Assembly: GCA_002342785.1 (NCBI GenBank)
Contig: DDQV01000018.1
Span: 1 to 11,504 of the forward strand
Direction: 5' to 3'
Length of the DNA: 11,504 nt
DNA from: Fusobacteriaceae bacterium UBA2433
Lineage (GTDB): Bacteria > Fusobacteriota > Fusobacteriia > Fusobacteriales > Fusobacteriaceae
Part shown: in pieces, positions 6,983-11,504 of the stretch
How positions within the stretch are numbered: position 1 is the stretch's first letter
Layout: every line of letters starts with the position of its first letter
Notes under the pieces: generated by a model
Told to the model about the DNA's origin: nothing
Seen by the model: the letters and a program-made list of their open reading frames with translations, nothing else
Database searches by the model: none
Translations under genes and position numbers: made by a program

Positions 6983-7011
6983 AGGATAATTTAGATTTAA
7001 AAAATTGTCAA
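6983..7011 (-). promoter_or_regulatory. Promoter of the ABC transporter operon
   Basis: On the reverse strand a perfect TTGACA (7011-7006) is followed by a 17-nt spacer and TATCCT (6988-6983, four of six consensus bases). Initiation near 6976 gives a leader of only about 24 nt, too short for a cobalamin or other riboswitch. The 150 bp upstream to the citF terminator is almost pure A and T with A- and T-tracts, like an UP element. It holds no gene. No clear Fur-type operator was recognised. Confidence 0.65.
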
Positions 7012-7162
7012 CGAATAATAACCTTTTTTTAATTTTAAATTAATTATTAAATATTCAATTTTAATATTTGTTCTGATAAATTAATATTATGTATTTTTTT
7101 ACAACAATAATTTAAATATTATTAAAATTAACATCAATTTCACAATATATAAATTAGAAAAC

Positions 7163-7202
7163 AAAAAAAACTAGATCACAGACATATTGTCCATAACCTA
7201 GT
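7163..7202 (-). terminator. Strong intrinsic terminator after citF
   Basis: In minus-strand RNA, 7202-7188 (ACTAGGTTATGGACA) pairs fully with 7184-7170 around a 3-nt loop. The stem is 15 bp and includes four G-U wobbles. An uninterrupted U-run follows (A residues at 7163-7170 on the plus strand). In plus-strand RNA the wobbles become A-C mismatches, so the element works leftward. It lies 10 bp after the citF stop and separates the fermentation operon from the ABC operon. Confidence 0.9.
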
Positions 7203-7211
7203 CTTTTTTCT

Positions 7212-8750
7212 CTATTTTGCTTTTCTTACTACATCTATTACAGTTCCATCTCTATACTCAACTACTGCAACTATCTCATCTGTAAATTCTATCTCTCTTG
7301 GTTTTCCTGTCATAGCTTCACCAATATTTTTTAATTCTTCAATTGTCATAATTGGTAAGTTTGTTTCTTTTAATCTTTCTATCAACTCTATTCTCTTAGG
7401 ATTTATCGCAATTCCTCTTTCAGTCACTATTACATCTACAGTTTCTCCTGGAGTTGTTAAAGTTGTTACTCTATCTTTTATTGCTGATATTCTAGAATTT
7501 GCTAATTGTGTTACTATTATTGCTAACTTTGCTCCTGCTGATGTATCTGCATGTCCACCAGATCCACCCATTATAGTTCCATCTGAAGTTGTTGTTACAT
7601 TTACATTAAAATCTGTATCTATCTCTGTTGCACCTAATATTACTATATCCAATTTATTTACTAATGATCCTTTGTTATTTGCATTTGCATACATAGACGC
7701 TGACATTGTTAGATGTCCTGCATTTTCTTTTGCTGATTTTATAGCTGCTAAATCAAAACATTGTACATCAAATAAAGCTTTGAATAAACCTTCTTTATAC
7801 ATATCAACTATATATCCTGTTATACCTCCAGAAGCAAAACTTCCTTTTATATTATTTTCCATCATCTCAGCTTTCATATCTGCTGCAACTGCTAAAGATA
7901 CTCCTCCAGCTCCAGTTTGAAAACTCATTCCATCTTTAAAATATCCTGAGTTCTTTATTAATTCTGTTGTCATATTTGCAATCTTTAATCCAATTGGATC
8001 TTTTGTAATCTGAGTAGTTCCTGATACTATTCCATTTGGATCTCCTATAGCATCTACTACTACTACATAGTCTATAAGTGTTTGAGGAATATCTATAGTT
8101 GTATTTGGATATTCTACTAAATTATCTGTAATTGCAACTGTAATCTCAGCAGTTTCTGCATCTGTATAAGCATATCCCAATGCTCCACAAGCTGATTTTC
8201 CATCTACACCATTTAAATTCCCATAATCATCTGATGTAGGCGCTGCGATAAAGGCTATATCTACATTTAAATCTCCTGATTCCATCAATCTAGCTCTTCC
8301 ACCATGAGTATGCATAACTGCTGGATTTTCTAATTTTCCTGCTGATATAGCTTCTGCTACAGGTCCAGATATATATCCTGCATATATACTTGTTACTATT
8401 TTTTTCTCCATTAATTCTACTAGTTCTCCATGACACGGAAAAATTGAACTTGCTGCTATTGTTATATCTTTATATCCTCTAGCTGCTATTTTTTCCATTA
8501 CCATATTTAAAACAAAATCTCCATTTCTTAAATGATGATGAAATGAAACTATCATCCCATCTTTTAATGGTAATTTATCTAATACTAGATCTAAATTATC
8601 ATGTAATTTTTCATCTCCAGGAAGCACATTAGTTAATTTTATTGCTCTTTTAGTTACTACTCCTTTAGATGCTAAATATCCACCATAGTGTTTTACTTTT
8701 CCATAACCTTTTATATTATCAGGTACTTCTCTACCTAAGATATTTTTCAT
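7212..8750 (-). CDS. citF: Citrate/citramalate lyase alpha subunit (acyl-ACP transferase)
   Basis: This 512-residue protein is close to the family length (about 508 in Klebsiella CitF). In the citrate lyase complex it exchanges the acetyl group on the ACP thioester for the substrate acid and releases acetate. It has a CoA-transferase fold. Visible family segments are SFHHHLRNGD (69-78), HTHGGRARLMESG (147-159), AAPTSDDYGN and the glycine-rich MGGSGGHADTSAGAKL (394-409), with ERGIAINPKR near the C-terminus. ATG 8750 has AAGGAG upstream, 15 bp after the citE stop. Its place behind methylaspartate ammonia-lyase makes (S)-citramalate a more likely substrate than citrate. Alpha subunits of the two enzymes are closely related, so the sequence alone does not settle this. 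It is the last gene before a strong terminator. Confidence 0.93.
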   Translation of the reverse strand: MKNILGREVPDNIKGYGKVKHYGGYLASKGVVTKRAIKLTNVLPGDEKLHDNLDLVLDKLPLKDGMIVSFHHHLRNGDFVLNMVMEKIAARGYKDITIAASSIFPCHGELVELMEKKIVTSIYAGYISGPVAEAISAGKLENPAVMHTHGGRARLMESGDLNVDIAFIAAPTSDDYGNLNGVDGKSACGALGYAYTDAETAEITVAITDNLVEYPNTTIDIPQTLIDYVVVVDAIGDPNGIVSGTTQITKDPIGLKIANMTTELIKNSGYFKDGMSFQTGAGGVSLAVAADMKAEMMENNIKGSFASGGITGYIVDMYKEGLFKALFDVQCFDLAAIKSAKENAGHLTMSASMYANANNKGSLVNKLDIVILGATEIDTDFNVNVTTTSDGTIMGGSGGHADTSAGAKLAIIVTQLANSRISAIKDRVTTLTTPGETVDVIVTERGIAINPKRIELIERLKETNLPIMTIEELKNIGEAMTGKPREIEFTDEIVAVVEYRDGTVIDVVRKAK

Positions 8751-8765
8751 ATTTAATTCTCCTTT

Positions 8766-9635
8766 TTATTTTATCAAGCCTATTACTCTAGCTGTATTAA
8801 GTGTATTTACCGCTCTAGTTATAACAGGCGCATCTATCATCTTACCGTCTAAAGAAAATACTCCTAATCCTTCTTTTTCTGCTTCATCTTTAGCATACAT
8901 AACCCTATTAGCCCATGTTATTTCATCTGCTGTAGGAGAATATATTTTGTGGATAGTATTTATTTGTCTAGGGTTTATAGATAATTTACCAGTAAATCCT
9001 AATTTTTTTGCATGAATTGTATCTGCTAATAATCCTGCTTCATCATTAGTATCTGTAAATGGTGTATCTATTGCATCTATTTTTGATGCTCTACATGCAT
9101 TTACTACCTTTGTTCTAGCATAAAATAACTCTTCTGAATCTTTTGTTCTTGCAACTCCTAAATCTGCTGCTAGGTCTTCTCCTCCTAAACAAACTGATTC
9201 TATTCTATTACTCATTTGAAGTGTTTCATAAACAGTTTCTACCCCATATGTAGTTTCTACTAGGGCATGTATCCTGATAGATTCTTTTTCAAATCCTTCC
9301 TCTTCTTCTATAACTGCTAACATCTCATCTAATTTTTTCATATCTTCAGGTGTTGCTTTAGGTAACAAAATAGCATTTGGTTTAAGCCTTGCCATTACAT
9401 CTATATCTTCTAATGCATATGGAGTTGAAAATGGATTTATTCTTATTACTACTTCTGTAGTTCCATAATCAAAAGTTTTTAAAGCTCCCTTTATTAAAAT
9501 TCTAGCTGCATCTTTTTCTCCTAATGACACTGCATCTTCTAAATCTAATATAATTGAATCTGAACCAAAAACTTCTGCTGTTTGTAACATCCCTGGATTA
9601 TTTCCTGGCATAAATAACATACTTCTTCTTAGCAT
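8766..9635 (-). CDS. citE: Citrate/citramalate lyase beta subunit (acyl-ACP lyase)
   Basis: This 289-residue protein belongs to the HpcH/HpaI and CitE TIM-barrel family. It cleaves the acyl-ACP formed by the alpha subunit. With citryl-ACP it gives oxaloacetate and acetyl-ACP; with citramalyl-ACP it would give pyruvate and acetyl-ACP. Family motifs are RSMLFMPGNNP at the start, ILDLEDAV (29-36), RINP (65-68), ETTYGV (127-132) with the Mg-ligand Glu127, GGEDLAADLG (151-160) with the second acidic ligand Asp154, and SINPRQI (219-225). Its ATG overlaps the citD stop by one base (TAATG), so translation is coupled to the ACP subunit. The direct neighbourhood of methylaspartate ammonia-lyase supports the citramalate role. 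Other CitE-like proteins, such as citramalyl-CoA lyase, are single genes without citD and citF partners. Confidence 0.92.
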   Translation of the reverse strand: MLRRSMLFMPGNNPGMLQTAEVFGSDSIILDLEDAVSLGEKDAARILIKGALKTFDYGTTEVVIRINPFSTPYALEDIDVMARLKPNAILLPKATPEDMKKLDEMLAVIEEEEGFEKESIRIHALVETTYGVETVYETLQMSNRIESVCLGGEDLAADLGVARTKDSEELFYARTKVVNACRASKIDAIDTPFTDTNDEAGLLADTIHAKKLGFTGKLSINPRQINTIHKIYSPTADEITWANRVMYAKDEAEKEGLGVFSLDGKMIDAPVITRAVNTLNTARVIGLIK

Positions 9636-9901
9636 TACATCTCACCTGCCCTAGTTACTGCTGTTTCAATTCTAGCTTTTATAGTATAATCAAGAGCACC
9701 TTTATCTATAGCTTTTACTATAACATTTTCTACTTTTAGTTCTTTTAAACTATTTTCTATCAAAGCTCTTATCTCTATACCAAATTGTTTTTCAACAATA
9801 CTTTCTAACTCTATCTCTATACCACTATTACCAGGCATCAACATTATTGAAATATCATTCGATTCCAATGTCCCGGCCTTAGCTGGTTTTAATATTTTCA
9901 T
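9635..9901 (-). CDS. citD: Citrate/citramalate lyase gamma subunit (acyl carrier protein)
   Basis: This 88-residue carrier bears the 2'-(5''-phosphoribosyl)-3'-dephospho-CoA group, whose thiol holds the acetyl and acyl intermediates. The motif AGTLESNDI contains the attachment serine. Taking ATG 9901 as the start puts that residue at Ser14, the position known in the Klebsiella protein. The frame can be extended to a GTG at 9910, but that codon overlaps the Shine-Dalgarno GAGG (9910-9913) and would shift the serine to 17. The genes needed to make and attach the prosthetic group (citC, citX, citG) are not in the window. It is preceded by a hairpin that may limit transcription, and its stop codon overlaps the citE start. 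Confidence 0.9.
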   Translation of the reverse strand: MKILKPAKAGTLESNDISIMLMPGNSGIEIELESIVEKQFGIEIRALIENSLKELKVENVIVKAIDKGALDYTIKARIETAVTRAGEM

Positions 9902-9950
9902 TATTTTCACCTCTATTTTTATTGTTATCTATTTATCCCAAATAACTAAG

Positions 9951-9976
9951 AAAAAGGTAGTTTTAAAAACTACCTT
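9951..9976 (-). terminator. Hairpin between the ammonia-lyase gene and citD, possible partial terminator
   Basis: In minus-strand RNA, AAGGTAGTT and AACTACCTT (9976-9954) form a stem of about 9 bp with a 5-nt loop, followed by UUU and then CUU. The stem is modest and the U-run short. No convincing promoter lies between it and citD, so it probably allows read-through and sets a lower level for citDEF than for the upstream genes. A processing site or mRNA-stabilising hairpin is another possibility. Confidence 0.6.
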
Positions 9977-9992
9977 CCCTTAAAACTTTAAA

Positions 9993-11234
9993 TTATTTTC
10001 TGTTATTTACTAATGCTTCTACTCTATTCATTTCATTTCCTACGATCATGATTCCTTCGTCTACACCCATTCCTGGTTTAGCTAATACTTGTAATGCTCC
10101 ACAAGCCATTGCTATATTTGTAGTTACTTCAGCTGATCTATTAGTTTCGTTACAAGTTCCTCCAACATAAGAACCTATTCCTTTTTCATTACAGTATAAC
10201 ACTGCTTCTGCTATATTGTTTACCCCACCTAAGTCAGGTGTTTTAATTTGTACTACATGTCCTGCTTTTTTATCAGCGAATAATTTAATATCCTCTAATG
10301 TGTTACACCATTCGTCAGCAACTAATTCTACATTAATTCCTCTTCTATCTAACTCAGCAGTTAAAGCTGATAACGCTTCTACTTGAGCTTCTCTTTCTTC
10401 AACGTCCATAGGACCTTCAATTCTTAAGTGGAATGGTTTTGCTGCTTCTTCTAAAGTTGCTAAATAGTCAGCTTGTTTTGCGATATCTTGATTAAATGCT
10501 ACTCCAATTGTTCCATATACATCGATGTGGAATATTGGCATATAATCTTCTGATTCTCTTAATTTGATTACTCTATCACTTAACCATTTTACATAATCTT
10601 TTAAAATAGATCCGTCTAATCCTAATTTAGTTTCAACATGATTAATCAATGCATGTGGCATGATATCTGCACCTTTAATTATCATCTTATCTGCATTGTC
10701 TTTTCTGTCGTCTCCAGATTGAGTAAATAATGGTAATCTTTTGATTGCTACATCAGTTGCATATTCTTTTTTTATGATCTCTGCCATTGTTACTTTATTT
10801 GTTTTAGCAGCTGCATCTAAGATCGCTTGAGTTAATCCATATCTTATAGCTGTATGTAATCTTTTTCCATTTAATTCCATTGTATCTACTTCTTCAGCTA
10901 ATGGTCTGAATTCATTTATATCTCTTCCAATTAATTTTGGAGCAATTTCATTTTTGATTACTGGAATAAAATCAGATGCTAAGAATAATGGATCTCTTCC
11001 ACCTGCACCAGAATATTGTACTGCTGCACAATCTCCGTGAGCTACTTGACCATCTTCTAAGATAAACATTACAGAGATTGATTCTCCTGCTTGTCTAATT
11101 CTTTTAAATCCTTCAGTAACTGGTTCTCCAACATAATCAAATCCGTCATGACCTGCTCCTGCTTTTATAGCTCTTTGGTCGTCAAAATAAAATCCTGTTT
11201 TCCCTGCTGAACAAATGATATCAATAATTTTCAT
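9993..11234 (-). CDS. mal: Methylaspartate ammonia-lyase (beta-methylaspartase)
   Basis: The enzyme removes ammonia from L-threo-3-methylaspartate to give mesaconate, the second step of glutamate fermentation by the methylaspartate route. It is a cytoplasmic enolase-superfamily enzyme. From ATG 11234 it has 413 residues, the same as the Clostridium tetanomorphum enzyme. All key residues fall at the same numbers: His194 (MPHALIN), metal ligands Asp238 (HIDVYG), Glu273 (RIEGPMD) and Asp307 (VADEWCN), and the catalytic base Lys331 (QIKTPD). The conserved end segment GGTCNETNRSAEVTTN is present. An ATG at 11243 is in frame, but the Shine-Dalgarno GGAG abuts it, so ATG 11234 is preferred. It follows glmE by 95 bp with no terminator between, and it precedes citD after a 91-bp gap holding a hairpin. 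Confidence 0.97.
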   Translation of the reverse strand: MKIIDIICSAGKTGFYFDDQRAIKAGAGHDGFDYVGEPVTEGFKRIRQAGESISVMFILEDGQVAHGDCAAVQYSGAGGRDPLFLASDFIPVIKNEIAPKLIGRDINEFRPLAEEVDTMELNGKRLHTAIRYGLTQAILDAAAKTNKVTMAEIIKKEYATDVAIKRLPLFTQSGDDRKDNADKMIIKGADIMPHALINHVETKLGLDGSILKDYVKWLSDRVIKLRESEDYMPIFHIDVYGTIGVAFNQDIAKQADYLATLEEAAKPFHLRIEGPMDVEEREAQVEALSALTAELDRRGINVELVADEWCNTLEDIKLFADKKAGHVVQIKTPDLGGVNNIAEAVLYCNEKGIGSYVGGTCNETNRSAEVTTNIAMACGALQVLAKPGMGVDEGIMIVGNEMNRVEALVNNRK

Positions 11235-11243
11235 GTAATACAT

Positions 11244-11250
11244 CTCCTTT
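11244..11250 (-). promoter_or_regulatory. Shine-Dalgarno that fixes the mal start
   Basis: AAAGGAG on the reverse strand directly touches the ATG at 11243 but lies 9 nt from the ATG at 11234. Only the second spacing is workable, and it yields a protein with the same N-terminus as the characterised clostridial enzyme. Confidence 0.8.
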
Positions 11251-11329
11251 TATATCGATTAATTTATTAAAACTTATTTTAATACTATTTTAACTGTAAG
11301 GGGGATCAATTATACCTCTATTTTTTTAA

Positions 11330-11504
11330 CTATTTTTTTTCTGGTCTTCCAATTAAGTTTCCTCTTCCTACTGCAAATATATCATCTACTGTCATTTGGA
11401 AACTTACTTCTCTTCCTTCAAAATCTGCTCTTTTTTGTAATTCAGCTTTGTTAAATGCTTTGATCTCATCTGTAAATGGAAGGTTTCCACACTCTAAATA
11501 TCTA
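11330..11504 (-). CDS. glmE: Glutamate mutase epsilon subunit, C-terminal end (truncated by the window)
   Basis: Only the last 57 codons are present; the rest lies beyond the right edge. The visible end contains CGNLPFTDE, REVSFQMTVDDIFAVG and a closing GRPEKK, and resembles the C-terminus of the clostridial GlmE/MutE subunit. GlmE carries the active site of adenosylcobalamin-dependent glutamate mutase, which rearranges L-glutamate to 3-methylaspartate together with the cobalamin-binding GlmS subunit. Its position directly upstream of mal is the usual pathway arrangement and supports the call despite the short length. The A8 run just before the stop codon lies in frame and causes no problem. 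The 95-bp gap to mal contains ATTAAAA-TAAG-TTTTAAT, an AT-only inverted repeat that is not terminator-like. Confidence 0.85.
   Translation of the reverse strand, partial: RYLECGNLPFTDEIKAFNKAELQKRADFEGREVSFQMTVDDIFAVGRGNLIGRPEKK

Noticed and set aside
6953..7162. Cobalamin riboswitch or Fur box upstream of the ABC operon
   Set aside because: The mapped promoter leaves a leader of about 24 nt, and the upstream DNA is nearly all A and T with no B12-box or recognisable 19-bp Fur palindrome. The AAATATT/AATATTT repeat at 7049-7069 is within chance for this composition.
7672..7920. Rightward open frame inside citF
   Set aside because: It is antisense to a conserved gene and shows no start signal or family similarity.
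9902..9910. GTG start at 9910 for citD
   Set aside because: It overlaps the Shine-Dalgarno and shifts the prosthetic-group serine away from position 14.
1..11504. CRISPR array, transposon, prophage, tRNA or rRNA
   Set aside because: No regularly spaced repeats, transposase or integrase motifs, terminal inverted repeats around a mobile gene, or tRNA/rRNA-like sequence were seen on either strand.

Overview
The window is strongly AT-rich and tightly packed. A clostridial-type glutamate fermentation cluster sits beside typical Gram-negative-style transporters. This suggests a strict anaerobe, most likely in Fusobacteriota (Fusobacterium, Ilyobacter or Psychrilyobacter type) or possibly Clostridia. 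The placement is inferred from gene content and protein character, not from a marker gene.

Left third (1-3860). A leftward gene begins at the extreme left edge; only its first two codons are present. Its promoter region holds a perfect 11-bp inverted repeat. Three rightward genes follow: an uncharacterised radical SAM protein (282-1478), a ZupT/ZIP-type metal transporter (1567-2430) and an RhlE-like DEAD-box RNA helicase (2500-3783) with its own likely promoter. A strong intrinsic terminator closes this block.

Middle (3942-7011), leftward. This is a compact FecCD/BtuCD-class ABC uptake operon in the order lipoprotein binding protein, permease, ATPase. It starts at a good sigma-70-type promoter (TTGACA, 17-nt spacer, TATCCT) and ends in a terminator. 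As given, both the binding-protein gene and the ATPase gene are frameshifted. Each break lies at a run of A residues on the coding strand, and each is repaired by one extra A or by a -1 slip. The permease is intact. The substrate cannot be read from the sequence; iron complex, haem, corrinoid or another metal chelate are all possible.

Right third (7163-11504), leftward. The transcribed order is the glmE 3' end, methylaspartate ammonia-lyase, citD, citE and citF, then a strong terminator. These genes fit the methylaspartate (mesaconate) route of glutamate fermentation. Adenosylcobalamin-dependent glutamate mutase makes 3-methylaspartate, and the ammonia-lyase gives mesaconate. Mesaconase, not in the window, hydrates this to citramalate, and an ACP-dependent lyase cleaves citramalate to acetate and pyruvate. 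The citrate-lyase-like trio is therefore more likely citramalate lyase than citrate lyase. A hairpin between the ammonia-lyase gene and citD may reduce transcription into the lyase genes.

Nothing here is clearly a new defence or mobile system. The points most worth a second look are the paired homopolymer frameshifts in one operon, the likely reassignment of citDEF, the possible corrinoid link between the transporter and the B12-dependent pathway, and the unassigned radical SAM enzyme.
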